From NCBI RefSeq assembly GCF_900591205.1, contig NZ_UUPU01000104.1, positions 26,212 through 90,211 on the forward strand: a DNA stretch of 64,000 nucleotides, in the 5' to 3' direction. The stretch is from Pseudomonas viridiflava (lineage in GTDB: Bacteria > Pseudomonadota > Gammaproteobacteria > Pseudomonadales > Pseudomonadaceae). The notes beneath the pieces are model-generated. The model made no database searches and was not told the DNA's origin. It saw nothing but the letters and a program-made list of their open reading frames with translations. Of this stretch, positions 33,225 to 42,544 are shown piece after piece. The first letter of the stretch is position 1. Each line of letters begins with the position of its first letter. A program made the translations under genes and the position numbers.

Positions 33225-36200
33225 TCAGACGAGAGGTTTAGGCTCGTGCTCTGTCTCCAGGGCCTTGTGCTCTACCACTTCTTCGACGGAGCGTGGGGCT
33301 TCGTCGACGGTTGGGGTAGTGTGCGCAACCACGGCTTCAGCGGCTGGCGCTTGAGCGGCGGCGGCTGCGGCGGCTGCCTCAGCTTCCTTGCGACGACGAC
33401 GCACTTCACGTGGGTCGTTTGGCGCACGGCCGTTTTCGGTCAGGGCGCTGGCAGGTGCTGCTTCAACCACCGGAGCGGCGACTTCGGCAACCACTGGCGC
33501 TTCAGCCACTGGTGCAGGCTCAACCACTGGGGCCGGCTCGGCAGCCACGACTTCAGCAACCGGTGCTGGCGCTTCTTCTACCACAGGGGCAGGTTCTGGC
33601 GCTTCAACCGGAGCGGCAGGCTCGGCAGTCCATTGGAAGGCGGTCTGTTCTTCACGAACTTCGCGTACTTCTGGAGCTGCTTCGACAGCCGGTGCTTCAA
33701 CTACCGCTTCAGCCACTGGCTTAGGCTCAACCACCGGTGCGGGTTCAACAACTGCCACTTCAATTTCTGGCTGAGCTTCTTGAACCGGGGCAACTTCCAC
33801 TTCCGGAACAACCGGCGCTTCGATTGGAGTGGTCGCTTCGACAACAGGCGCTTCGACAGCCGGAGCTTCTGCGACTGTAGCTTCGGTAGCAGGCGTTTCA
33901 ACAACCGGTGCTTCAACAACTGGTGTTTCGGCGACTGGCGCTTGCACAACAACCGTTTCTTCGACAGCAGCCGTTGCGCGTTCAGCCTGCTCGTGAGCCT
34001 GGGCCTCGGCAGGAGCGCTGATGACCGAGCTGGCAACGGCAGCGGTAACGGCCAGGCCGGCAGCCAGTTCGGTGCCAGTTGGCTCGCTGGTAGCGGCTTC
34101 GGTGTTCTCACCGGTCTCTTCCGAGCCTTCGATCACATTGCCGTTGGCATCACGCTGACGCTCACGACGATTGCTGCGGCGACGCTGGCCACGGGAGCGG
34201 CGGCGTGGACGATCGCCTTCGGCGTTGTCCTGACCGTCTTCCTGCAGTTGCTCTTCGCCGGTCAGCACTTCTTCTTCGCTGGCGGTAGCAGCCTGCTCGG
34301 CGCGTGGTTGACGCTCTTCACGTGGTGGGCGCGGCTGGCGCTCTTCACGCGGGGCGCGTTCTTCACGCGGCTGGCGAGCCGGGCGTTCTTCGCTGGCGGC
34401 TTCGGCGGCGACGGCCGGCGCTGCATCCAGCGGCTCGCGCAGTTCACGCACGCGTTCCTCACGCTCGCCACGCGGCTTGCGATCTTCACGCGGAGCGCGT
34501 GGGGTACGTGGTGCGCGCTCTTCACGCGGTGCACGTTCTTCGCGGGCTACGGTTGGGGTCTCTTCGCGGGCTTCGCGAGGCGCACGCTCTTCACGTGGCG
34601 CGCGTTCTTCACGCGGTGCACGTTCTTCGCGAGGCTTGCGTTCTTCGTCACGGCGACCGTTGCGGTTGCGGCTCTGCTGGCGACCATTGCGACGTTCTTC
34701 GTTACGCGCCGGGCGCTCGGTGGCTGGTTTCTCAACCACAACCGGAGCTGCAGGCTCTTCTTTGGTAGCGAACAGGCTGACCAGTGACTTCACCAGGCCC
34801 TTGAACAGGCTTGGCTCAGGCAGGGCGGCCGGTGCGGCAACCGGGGCGGCCACTTCAGTCGGCACCGGTGCGTTGGCACGCGCCGGTGCAGTCTTCACGG
34901 CAGCTTCCTGGCGAACCAGGGTGCGGGTCGCGGCGGCCGGCTGGACTTCTTCCACTTCGGCAGCGGCAGCGGCGATTTCATAGCTGGACTGGCCGCTGTG
35001 AGCTTCCGGGCTGTCGTCACGCAGACGCTGCACTTCGAAGTGCGGCGTTTCGAGGTGATCGTTCGGCAGGATCACGATACGGGCACGGGTGCGCAGTTCG
35101 ATCTTGGTGATCGAGTTGCGTTTTTCGTTGAGCAGGAAAGCTGCAACCGGGATCGGCACTTGCGCGCGGACTTCGGCGGTGCGGTCTTTCAGGGCTTCTT
35201 CTTCGATCAGGCGCAGGATCGCCAGGGACAGCGATTCAACGTCACGGATGATGCCGGTGCCGTTGCAACGCGGGCAGACAATGCCGCTGCTCTCGCCCAG
35301 GGACGGACGCAGGCGCTGACGGGACATTTCCAGCAGGCCGAAGCGCGAGATGCGACCGACCTGTACGCGGGCACGGTCAGCTTCCAGGCATTCGCGGACT
35401 TTCTCTTCCACGGCGCGCTGGTTCTTGGCTGGGGTCATGTCGATGAAGTCGATCACGATCAGGCCGCCGATATCACGCAGGCGCAGCTGGCGGGCGATTT
35501 CTTCAGCCGCTTCCAGGTTGGTCTGCAGGGCGGTTTCTTCGATGTCGCTACCCTTCGTGGCGCGCGCCGAGTTGATGTCGATGGACACCAGGGCTTCGGT
35601 CGGGTCGATCACGATGGAGCCGCCGGAAGGCAGTTCGACCACGCGCTGGAAAGCGGTTTCGATCTGGCTTTCGATCTGGAAACGGTTGAACAGCGGAACG
35701 CTGTCTTCGTAGAGCTTGATCTTGCTGGCGTACTGCGGCATCACCTGGCGAATGAAGGTCAGCGCTTCGTCCTGGGCTTCAACGCTGTCGATCAGCACTT
35801 CGCCGATGTCCTGGCGCAGGTAATCGCGGATGGCGCGGATGATCACGTTGCTTTCCTGGTAGATCAGGAATGGCGCGGAGCGATCCAGCGAGGCTTCTTT
35901 GATGGCGGTCCACAGTTGCAGCAGGTAGTCGAGGTCCCACTGCATTTCTTCGCTGCTGCGGCCCAGGCCGGCAGTGCGGACGATCAAGCCCATGTCGGCC
36001 GGAGCGATCAGGCCGTTCAGCGCTTCACGCAGTTCGTTGCGCTCTTCGCCCTCGATGCGACGGGAAATGCCGCCGGCTCGTGGGTTGTTCGGCATCAGCA
36101 CCAGGTAACGGCCGGCCAGGCTGATGAAGGTGGTCAGGGCGGCGCCCTTGTTGCCACGTTCTTCTTTTTCGACCTGAACGATGACTTCCTGGCCTTCGCT

Positions 36201-36476
36201 CAGGACGTCCTTGATGTTCACGCGGCCTTCAGGGGCTTTCTTGAAGTATTCGCGGGAGATTTCTTTGAGGGGCAGGAAGCCGTGGCGCTCGGAGCCGAAA
36301 TCGACAAAGGCAGCCTCAAGGCTTGGTTCGATGCGAGTAATACGGCCTTTATAGATGTTGGCCTTTTTTTGCTCGCGTGCACCGGATTCGATGTCCAGGT
36401 CGTAGAGGCGTTGGCCATCTACCAGTGCAACACGCAACTCTTCGGGTTGAGTTGCGTTAATCAGCATTCTTTTCAT
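33225..36476 (-). CDS. rne: Ribonuclease E
   Basis: The 1083-aa degradosome endonuclease. N-terminal catalytic half (about 1-510): MKRMLINATQPEELRVA, S1 domain, 5' sensor and RNase H-like parts, DNase I-like active site with DINSARATKGSDIEETA and IDFIDMTP, then the Zn-link CPRCNGTG. The C-terminal half is disordered, with repeats PREERAPREE that are Arg-rich (RNA binding) and many PAPVVEAP-type repeats, and ends EHEPKPLV. I chose the ATG at 36476 from the conserved MKRMLINA start. Its mRNA is preceded by a long region with a hairpin near the start codon. Confidence 0.97.
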   Translation of the reverse strand: MKRMLINATQPEELRVALVDGQRLYDLDIESGAREQKKANIYKGRITRIEPSLEAAFVDFGSERHGFLPLKEISREYFKKAPEGRVNIKDVLSEGQEVIVQVEKEERGNKGAALTTFISLAGRYLVLMPNNPRAGGISRRIEGEERNELREALNGLIAPADMGLIVRTAGLGRSSEEMQWDLDYLLQLWTAIKEASLDRSAPFLIYQESNVIIRAIRDYLRQDIGEVLIDSVEAQDEALTFIRQVMPQYASKIKLYEDSVPLFNRFQIESQIETAFQRVVELPSGGSIVIDPTEALVSIDINSARATKGSDIEETALQTNLEAAEEIARQLRLRDIGGLIVIDFIDMTPAKNQRAVEEKVRECLEADRARVQVGRISRFGLLEMSRQRLRPSLGESSGIVCPRCNGTGIIRDVESLSLAILRLIEEEALKDRTAEVRAQVPIPVAAFLLNEKRNSITKIELRTRARIVILPNDHLETPHFEVQRLRDDSPEAHSGQSSYEIAAAAAEVEEVQPAAATRTLVRQEAAVKTAPARANAPVPTEVAAPVAAPAALPEPSLFKGLVKSLVSLFATKEEPAAPVVVEKPATERPARNEERRNGRQQSRNRNGRRDEERKPREERAPREERAPREERAPREAREETPTVAREERAPREERAPRTPRAPREDRKPRGEREERVRELREPLDAAPAVAAEAASEERPARQPREERAPREERQPRPPREERQPRAEQAATASEEEVLTGEEQLQEDGQDNAEGDRPRRRSRGQRRRSNRRERQRDANGNVIEGSEETGENTEAATSEPTGTELAAGLAVTAAVASSVISAPAEAQAHEQAERATAAVEETVVVQAPVAETPVVEAPVVETPATEATVAEAPAVEAPVVEATTPIEAPVVPEVEVAPVQEAQPEIEVAVVEPAPVVEPKPVAEAVVEAPAVEAAPEVREVREEQTAFQWTAEPAAPVEAPEPAPVVEEAPAPVAEVVAAEPAPVVEPAPVAEAPVVAEVAAPVVEAAPASALTENGRAPNDPREVRRRRKEAEAAAAAAAAQAPAAEAVVAHTTPTVDEAPRSVEEVVEHKALETEHEPKPLV

Positions 36477-36488
36477 GTTGTACCGTCG

Positions 36489-36508
36489 GTTTCCGGGCTG
36501 CCGGAAAC
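36489..36508 (-). other. Hairpin next to the rne start codon
   Basis: GTTTCCGG-CAGC-CCGGAAAC, 12 bp upstream of the rne ATG. RNase E autoregulates through 5' UTR structures in E. coli; the hairpin near the translation start fits such a role but is not proof. Confidence 0.4.
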
Positions 36509-36509
36509 G

Positions 36510-37236
36510 GCGTTCGGCACACACGACTTCTCACGGTCGGTGTCAGGTGCGTCAAGAGTGGTTGGCCACTCCAGTGTCCAGCAATAGTCAGCCAATGTGG
36601 GCCGGTATCGCGACGGACGCGTCCTGCTTGTTAGCGGTGGTGACAAAGGCACCACTTCAACAAAAGCTAAGGTCAGGAGGAGGAATCAACCGGCGACTGT
36701 GGACGAGATGAAGCGTCTAAATATAAGCCTAGTGCTACACGGTCCGACGGTTGTGCATCTCCACCCTACACGTATCCCTGATAATTCGGGTGCTGCCGCG
36801 CGCAGAATCCGCAGCGGGTTGGCATTTACCGTGTTCTCCAATGGGGAGTCCACGCTCATGGCTAAACAAGACCGAGTGTGGGCGATTGCGCTCTCACTCG
36901 GCTCTTAACAGGCGTTGTTTCCGAAGCATTCGCCATGGTCTGGTTCAAGACTGACTGCACTTTGTGAACTGGCCGTAAATATCGGCGCAGAACGCGAGTA
37001 TTCACTCTGCTTTCTGCACTCGCTTCAGGCCTCATGTCACCTGCGCTCGTTACAATCTTGAGCCTTCCAGGGCGGCGAAAGCCCCGTAGGACGGCCTCGC
37101 GTCCTGATGAATTGCGATGGTCAGGGCCGGCAGTTTGCCGCTAGTCCTCTGGCCAGGCCGCTTTTGGCGGCGTTCGCGACTATAGCAGCAATGATTAAGT
37201 GCTTCAATTCCATAAAAAATTGTTATCATCGCCGCC
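36510..37236. other. Divergent rne/rluC promoter region, no gene seen
   Basis: About 730 bp between divergent rne and rluC. No frame with a credible ribosome-binding site or family was found on either strand. AT-rich tracts near 36715-36800 and 37190-37230 are probable promoter sites; most of the region is likely the long rne 5' UTR. Confidence 0.5.
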
Positions 37237-38196
37237 ATGACGACTACCGCCCCCCAGACCCCCAGCGTCCAGCTGCTTGAGGTCTCGCCGGAATATGCCG
37301 GCCAACGCATCGACAATTTTCTCCTGGCCAGGCTCAAAGGCGTGCCCAAGACCTTGATTTACCGCATCTTGCGTAAAGGCGAAGTGCGCGTGAACAAGGG
37401 CCGGATCAAGCCCGAGTACAAGCTGCAGGCGGGCGATATCGTCCGTGTGCCGCCGGTGCGCGTGCCTGAGCGTGATGAGCCTGTGCCGCTGGCCCAAGGC
37501 TTGTTGCAGCGCCTTGAAGCCTCGATTGTCTTCGAAGACAGCAAGCTGATTGTGATCAACAAGCCTTGCGGTATTGCGGTTCATGGTGGCAGCGGACTGA
37601 ACTTCGGCGTGATCGAAGCCTTCCGTCAGTTGCGCCCGGACGCCAAGGAACTGGAACTGGTGCACCGCCTCGACCGTGACACCTCCGGCCTGCTGATGAT
37701 CGCCAAAAAACGCAGCATGTTGCGCCACCTGCACACCGCCCTGCGTGGCGATGGTGTGGACAAGCGTTACATGGCGCTGGTCCGTGGCAACTGGGCCAGC
37801 TCAATCAAAAGCGTGCGCGCGCCGTTGCAGAAGAGCAACCTGCGCTCCGGCGAACGCATGGTCGAAGTGGACGAGGAGGGCAAAGAAGCCCTGACCCTGT
37901 TCAAGGTACTGCGCCGCTTCGGTGACTTCGCGACCATGGTCGAAGCCAAACCGGTGACCGGGCGTACCCACCAGATTCGCGTGCACACCCTGCACGCAGG
38001 CCACTGCATTGCCGGTGATACCAAGTACGGCGACGAGGATTTCTCCAAGGAAATCCGCGATCTGGGCGGCAAGCGCCTGTTCTTGCACGCCTACATGCTG
38101 ACCGTGCCGCTGCCCGATGGTGGCGAATTGAAGCTGCAGGCGCCGGTCGATGAGATGTGGGCCAAGACCGTGGAGCGTTTGAGTGTCGCACCTTGA
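37237..38196 (+). CDS. rluC: 23S rRNA pseudouridine synthase RluC
   Basis: Makes pseudouridines 955, 2504 and 2580 (E. coli numbering) in 23S rRNA. At 319 aa it has an S4-type N-terminal domain (YAGQRIDNFLLARLKGVPKTLIYRILRKGEVRVNKGR) and the catalytic domain with HRLDRDTSGLLM, whose Asp is the nucleophile. It overlaps the next gene by 14 nt. The divergent rne/rluC order is conserved in Pseudomonas. Confidence 0.96.
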   Translation: MTTTAPQTPSVQLLEVSPEYAGQRIDNFLLARLKGVPKTLIYRILRKGEVRVNKGRIKPEYKLQAGDIVRVPPVRVPERDEPVPLAQGLLQRLEASIVFEDSKLIVINKPCGIAVHGGSGLNFGVIEAFRQLRPDAKELELVHRLDRDTSGLLMIAKKRSMLRHLHTALRGDGVDKRYMALVRGNWASSIKSVRAPLQKSNLRSGERMVEVDEEGKEALTLFKVLRRFGDFATMVEAKPVTGRTHQIRVHTLHAGHCIAGDTKYGDEDFSKEIRDLGGKRLFLHAYMLTVPLPDGGELKLQAPVDEMWAKTVERLSVAP

Positions 38197-38845
38197 TTAC
38201 AAGCTGCTGATTTTCGATTGGGACGGCACCCTGTGTAATTCCATCGGTCGGATTGTCGAGTCAATGCACATGGCGTCGACCCGCTCGGGCTTTGAGCGGT
38301 GCACCGACTTTGCGGTCAAGGGCATCATCGGTCTGGGCTTGCCTGAGGCGATCCGTACCTTGTACCCCCGGATCAGTGACGCTGAGCTGGTGGCGTTTCG
38401 CGACCACTACGCCGATCACTACATCGCGCTGGAGGCCACGCCTTCGCCGCTGTTCGACGGCGTGATGCAGTCGCTGGAGGCGTTCCGCGCCGAGGGCTAT
38501 CACCTCGCCGTGGCCACCGGTAAGGCCCGGCGCGGGCTGGACCGGGTGCTCAAGGCCCACGGTTTTGAGGCGTTTTTCGACATCACCCGCGCCGCGAATG
38601 AAACCGCCAGCAAACCCCACCCTCTGATGCTGGAGCAGATCCTGGCTCATTGCGGCGTAGCGCCGCGCCAGGCATTGATGGTGGGCGATGCCTCCTTCGA
38701 CCTGATGATGGCGCGCAACGCCGGTATGGACAGCGTGGCGGTCAGCTATGGGGCTCAGGCCGGCGAGACGTTGCAGCAATACGAGCCCAGGCTGACGATT
38801 GATCATTTTTCCGAATTGCATGCCTGGCTCAACCGGGCCCAATAA
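38183..38845 (+). CDS. HAD-superfamily hydrolase (phosphoglycolate phosphatase-like)
   Basis: A 220-aa phosphatase of the HAD family. Motif I is FDWDGTL with two catalytic Asp, motif II lies in VATGK, and motif IV in GDASFDLMMARNAG. A cap domain covers about residues 20-90. GTG start (VSHLDYKLL) with TGGAG upstream, overlapping rluC by 14 nt. The substrate is unknown. Confidence 0.9.
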   Translation: MSHLDYKLLIFDWDGTLCNSIGRIVESMHMASTRSGFERCTDFAVKGIIGLGLPEAIRTLYPRISDAELVAFRDHYADHYIALEATPSPLFDGVMQSLEAFRAEGYHLAVATGKARRGLDRVLKAHGFEAFFDITRAANETASKPHPLMLEQILAHCGVAPRQALMVGDASFDLMMARNAGMDSVAVSYGAQAGETLQQYEPRLTIDHFSELHAWLNRAQ

Positions 38846-38866
38846 GTCTTTGCTGGGGTTGATGGT

Positions 38867-39850
38867 ATGAGTGACGAGTGGAAGGCGCCCGAAAAGGCCG
38901 AAAACAGCGATGACAAAAGCTGGAAGCTGCTGGAGAAAACCCTCCTGGCCAGCGTCCAGGAGCAGCGTCGTGCGCGGCGTTGGGGGATTTTCTTCAAGCT
39001 GCTGACCTTTACCTACCTGGTTGCCATGCTGGTGCTGTTCAGTCCGTTGATGGACATGGAAAAAAACGCGACCCGTGGCAGCAACTACACCGCCTTGATC
39101 GAAGTGCGTGGGGTGATTGCCGATAAGGAGTCCGCCAGCGCCGACAACATTGTCAGCAGCCTGCGCGCCGCCTTTGAAGACCCTAAGGTCAAAGGCGTGA
39201 TCCTGCGCATTAACAGCCCTGGCGGCAGCCCGGTGCAGTCGGGCTATGTGTATGACGAGATTCGCCGTCTGCGTGGCCTGCACCCGGATATCAAGCTGTA
39301 CGCGGTGATTTCCGACCTGGGCGCCTCGGGTGCCTATTACATCGCCAGTGCCGCTGACCAGATCTATGCCGACAAGGCCAGCCTGGTCGGCTCCATTGGC
39401 GTGACTGCGGCGGGTTATGGGTTCGTCGGCGCCATGGAGAAGCTGGGTGTGGAACGTCGCACCTACACCTCGGGCGAGCACAAGTCGTTCCTTGATCCGT
39501 TCCAGCCGCAAAAGGCCGATGAAACTGAGTTCTGGCAGGGCGTGCTCGACACCACCCATCGCCAGTTCATCGCCAGCGTGAAGCAGGGGCGTGGTGATCG
39601 CCTGAAGGACAAAGACCATCCGGAGTTGTTCTCCGGCCTGGTGTGGTCGGGCGAGCAGGCGTTGCCGCTGGGTTTGGTCGATGGCCTGGGCAGTGCCAGT
39701 TCGGTGGCGCGGGACGTGATCGGCGAGAAAGAGCTGGTGGACTTCACCGTTCAGGAATCGCCGTTTGACCGTTTCTCCAAGAAGCTCGGTGCCAGCGTGG
39801 CGGAGAAACTGGCGATGTACATGGGCTTCCAGGGCCCGAGCCTGCGCTGA
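38867..39850 (+). CDS. sppA: Signal peptide peptidase SppA (S49)
   Basis: A 327-aa inner-membrane serine protease that degrades cleaved signal peptides. One membrane helix (LLTFTYLVAMLVLFSPLM, about 45-62) anchors the periplasmic S49 domain: LRINSPGGSPVQSG, SDLGASGAYYIASAADQIYAD (nucleophile region S in GASGAYY), and SLVGSIGV. Catalytic Lys probably lies in the C-terminal half. It is the short, single-domain form. Confidence 0.93.
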   Translation: MSDEWKAPEKAENSDDKSWKLLEKTLLASVQEQRRARRWGIFFKLLTFTYLVAMLVLFSPLMDMEKNATRGSNYTALIEVRGVIADKESASADNIVSSLRAAFEDPKVKGVILRINSPGGSPVQSGYVYDEIRRLRGLHPDIKLYAVISDLGASGAYYIASAADQIYADKASLVGSIGVTAAGYGFVGAMEKLGVERRTYTSGEHKSFLDPFQPQKADETEFWQGVLDTTHRQFIASVKQGRGDRLKDKDHPELFSGLVWSGEQALPLGLVDGLGSASSVARDVIGEKELVDFTVQESPFDRFSKKLGASVAEKLAMYMGFQGPSLR

Positions 39851-39873
39851 AGTCTCGGGCGTAGCGCAGTTCA

Positions 39874-39968
39874 AAATGTGGGAGCGGGCTTGCTCGCGAA
39901 TACGGAGTGTCAGTCACTGATATGTTGACTGATTCACCGCCTTCGCGAGCAAGCCCGCTCCCACATTT
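39874..39968. repeat. REPIN (GAGCGGGCTTGCTCGCGAA type)
   Basis: AAATGTGGGAGCGGGCTTGCTCGCGAATAC ... CGCCTTCGCGAGCAAGCCCGCTCCCACATTT with about 38 bp of spacer containing CAGTCACTGATATGTTGACTGATTC. Confidence 0.93.
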
Positions 39969-39982
39969 GGTTTGTGGTGTGC

Positions 39983-40561
39983 TTACGGGATTTGCACGCC
40001 TTGCGCCAGCAGCATATCTACCAGTCGAATCAGCGGCAGCCCCACCAGGCTCGTGGCATCCGGCCCTTCGGTGCTCTGAAACAGGCTCACGCCCAGCCCC
40101 TCTGCCTTGAAGCTGCCCGCACAGTCATACGGCTGCTCGATCCGCAGGTAGCGTTCGATTCGCTCAACGCTCAGTTCGCGCATGTGCACCGTAAAAGGCA
40201 CGCAGTCCACCTGGCAGTGCCCTGTCTGGCTGTTCAGCAGCGCCAGTCCGGTGAGGAAGCTGACACGCTTGCCGCTGGCCGCCAGCAACTGCTCGCGGGC
40301 ATTCTCGAAGGTGTGGGGTTTGCCTATGATTCGCCCGTCCAGTGCAGCCACCTGGTCCGAGCCGATAATCAAATGCCCGGGATGGCTTGCCGCGAGGGCG
40401 CGGGCTTTGTGTTCGGCCAGGCGCTTGACCAGCTCAATGGCGGATTCATTTGCGCGATGGCTTTCATCAATATCCGGCGAACTGCAGATGAACGGCAAGT
40501 GCAGGCGGCTCAGCAATTCCCGGCGATAAACCGAGCTGGATGCGAGTAATAAAGGCAGCAT
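39983..40561 (-). CDS. maf: Maf-family nucleotide pyrophosphatase (YceF type)
   Basis: A 192-aa pyrophosphatase acting on non-canonical or modified NTPs such as m7GTP. N-terminal LLLASSSVYRRELLSRL, then SPDIDE, IIGSDQVAALDGRIIGKP with catalytic Asp, and the conserved YDCAGSFKAEGLG near the C-terminus. I chose the ATG at 40561 (GGAGACGCCC upstream); the open frame upstream to 41077 runs antisense through yceD and is not coding. Confidence 0.92.
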   Translation of the reverse strand: MLPLLLASSSVYRRELLSRLHLPFICSSPDIDESHRANESAIELVKRLAEHKARALAASHPGHLIIGSDQVAALDGRIIGKPHTFENAREQLLAASGKRVSFLTGLALLNSQTGHCQVDCVPFTVHMRELSVERIERYLRIEQPYDCAGSFKAEGLGVSLFQSTEGPDATSLVGLPLIRLVDMLLAQGVQIP

Positions 40562-40629
40562 GGGCGTCTCCTCAAGGCAGCGGGGGATTCTAGCGGCGTG
40601 ACCGGCTGACGCACAGGGCTGAATTTCCT

Positions 40630-40657
40630 TTGACATGGCTGGGTGCATCCCTATAAT
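40630..40657 (+). promoter_or_regulatory. Near-perfect sigma70 promoter of yceD
   Basis: TTGACA (40630-40635), 16 nt, TATAAT (40652-40657). Both hexamers are exact. The start would be near 40664, 3 nt before the yceD ATG, so the mRNA is leaderless or nearly so. Confidence 0.85.
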
Positions 40658-40666
40658 GCTGCGCCT

Positions 40667-41197
40667 ATGTTGAATGACCCGATTCCACCTCACGTTGACC
40701 CGCGCAAATTGGCTGATCGTGGCACTTCCCTTCAAGGTGAATTGCTGCTGGCCGATTTGGAGAGACTCTGCGACCCGCTTTCCGACACTGTCGGTACGGT
40801 GCAGGCCAAATTTGTTTTTGAACGAGATGAACGTAAATCTGTGGTAATTCACAGCTTTATCGACACCGAAGTCAAAATGGTTTGCCAGCGTTGTCTTGAG
40901 CTGGTCACCCTGCCGATTCACAGCGAATGCAGTTACGCTGTGGTGAAGGAGGGTGCGAATACCCAGTCGTTGCCGAAAGGTTATGACGTGCTGGAACTGG
41001 GCGAAGATCCTTTGGATCTGCATGCACTGATCGAGGAAGAGCTTCTGCTCGCCTTGCCCATTGTGCCTGCTCATCATCCGGAAGAATGCCAGCAGCCGGA
41101 GGGTCTCGATGACGAGGCCGAGCCGAGCGAGGACGAGGTAACGCGGTCCAACCCGTTCAGTGTATTGGCGCAGTTAAAGCGTGACCCAAACGTTTAG
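40667..41197 (+). CDS. yceD: YceD (DUF177), 23S rRNA accumulation protein
   Basis: A 176-aa protein needed for normal 23S rRNA levels in bacteria. It has LADRGTSLQGELLLADL, then CQRCLELVTLPIHSE with the conserved Cys pair, and a C-terminal acidic tail. I chose the ATG at 40667 (MLNDPIPPHVDPRKL); GTG/ATG codons upstream overlap the promoter. It sits ahead of rpmF-plsX-fabD, the typical order. No ribosome-binding site precedes the ATG, which agrees with the leaderless promoter. Confidence 0.93.
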   Translation: MLNDPIPPHVDPRKLADRGTSLQGELLLADLERLCDPLSDTVGTVQAKFVFERDERKSVVIHSFIDTEVKMVCQRCLELVTLPIHSECSYAVVKEGANTQSLPKGYDVLELGEDPLDLHALIEEELLLALPIVPAHHPEECQQPEGLDDEAEPSEDEVTRSNPFSVLAQLKRDPNV

Positions 41198-41210
41198 GAG
41201 TTAATCAATT

Positions 41211-41393
41211 ATGGCTGTTCAGCAGAACAAAAAATCCCGCTCTGCCCGTGACATGCGTCGTTCGCACGACGCCCTGACGGCAAGCACTCTGTCTGTAGAA
41301 AAAACCACCGGTGAAATTCACCTGCGTCACCACGTATCGCCAGAAGGCGTATACCGTGGCCGTAAAGTGATCGACAAGGGCGCTGACGAGTAA
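41211..41393 (+). CDS. rpmF: 50S ribosomal protein L32
   Basis: A 60-aa ribosomal protein. MAVQQNKKSRSARDMRRSHDAL is diagnostic, as is ITGEIHLRHHVSPEGVYRGRKV-like central sequence (TTGEIHLRHHVSPEG). TAGGAGTTAATC precedes the ATG. It ends 4 bp before plsX. Confidence 0.98.
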   Translation: MAVQQNKKSRSARDMRRSHDALTASTLSVEKTTGEIHLRHHVSPEGVYRGRKVIDKGADE

Positions 41394-41397
41394 TCAC

Positions 41398-42408
41398 TTG
41401 TCTGCTCTCGTCATCGCGATTGACGCAATGGGCGGGGACTTCGGTCCCCGCAGCATTGTTCAGGCCAGCATTGCCAGCCTGTCTGCCACACCCTCGCTGC
41501 ACCTGACCCTCGTCGGTCAACCCTCTCTTCTTGAAGAACTGATTGCCAGCCATCCGGCGGTGGATCGCGCGCGCCTGACGATTACGCCGGCCAGCGAAAC
41601 CATCAGCATGGATGACAAGCCGGCGGCAGCCCTGCGTGGCAAGCCTGATTCTTCAATGCGGGTGGCCCTTGAGTTGTTGCGTGATGGCAAGGTGCAAGCC
41701 TGTGTCAGTGCCGGCAATACCGGGGCCTTGATGGCGTTGTCGCGGCATGTGCTCAAGACGCTGCCGGGGATTGACCGGCCGGCGATGGTCGCGGCGATTC
41801 CGACGCAGCAAGGCTATTGCCAGTTGCTGGACCTGGGCGCGAACGTCGATTGCACTGCCGAGCATCTGTTGCAGTTCGCCGTGATGGGTTCGGTGGCCGC
41901 GCAAGCGCTGGGCGTGGCGCGCCCGCGGGTGGCTTTGCTGAATATCGGCACTGAAGACATCAAGGGCAACCAGCAAGTCAAGCTCGCGGCCACTTTGCTG
42001 CAAGGTGCGCCGGGCTTGAACTACATCGGTTTTATCGAAGGTGACGGCCTGTACCGGGGCGAAGCGGATGTGGTGGTGTGCGACGGTTTTGTCGGCAATA
42101 TCCTGCTCAAGTCCAGCGAGGGGCTGGCGACCATGATTGCCACGCGTATCGAGGCGGTGTTCAAGCAAAGCCTGGCGTCGCGCGTGGTGGGTGCCCTGGC
42201 ACTGCCTTTGATGCGCCGCCTGCAGGCTGACCTGGCGCCGGCGCGGCATAACGGGGCGAGTTTTCTCGGCCTGCAGGGCATTGTGGTGAAAAGCCATGGT
42301 TCAGCCGGTGTGGAAGGCTTTCAAAGCGCGATTGCGCGGGCCTTGATCGAGATCCAGGAAAACCTGCCGCAACGCTTGCACGGCCGTCTTGAGGACTTGT
42401 TGCCTTAG
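41398..42408 (+). CDS. plsX: Phosphate acyltransferase PlsX
   Basis: Converts acyl-ACP and phosphate to acyl-phosphate for glycerophospholipid synthesis. At 336 aa it has IDAMGGDFGP near the N-terminus, CVSAGNTGALMA, LLDLGANVDC and NIGTEDIKGN. TTG start directly after rpmF. It is the family's usual length. Confidence 0.96.
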   Translation: MSALVIAIDAMGGDFGPRSIVQASIASLSATPSLHLTLVGQPSLLEELIASHPAVDRARLTITPASETISMDDKPAAALRGKPDSSMRVALELLRDGKVQACVSAGNTGALMALSRHVLKTLPGIDRPAMVAAIPTQQGYCQLLDLGANVDCTAEHLLQFAVMGSVAAQALGVARPRVALLNIGTEDIKGNQQVKLAATLLQGAPGLNYIGFIEGDGLYRGEADVVVCDGFVGNILLKSSEGLATMIATRIEAVFKQSLASRVVGALALPLMRRLQADLAPARHNGASFLGLQGIVVKSHGSAGVEGFQSAIARALIEIQENLPQRLHGRLEDLLP

Positions 42409-42544
42409 GCGAATTGGCCAGGGAGTGCTTAAATGTGACCGGCCAGTTCAATTGACCATCCAATCTGTCAGTTTCGTACGCTCCCACCCGTCTTAAGATC
42501 GGGAGCGCGCATTTTTGACGACCAGATCATTAGGGGCTTGTTAC

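Noticed and set aside
33219..36587. Long open frames antisense to rne
   Set aside because: Their Ser/Gly/Arg-rich translations derive from the repeats of RNase E, whose frame is complete and conserved.
40562..41077. Extension of maf into a 364-codon frame
   Set aside because: The upstream part runs antisense through yceD; the ATG at 40561 has a good ribosome-binding site and the family N-terminus.
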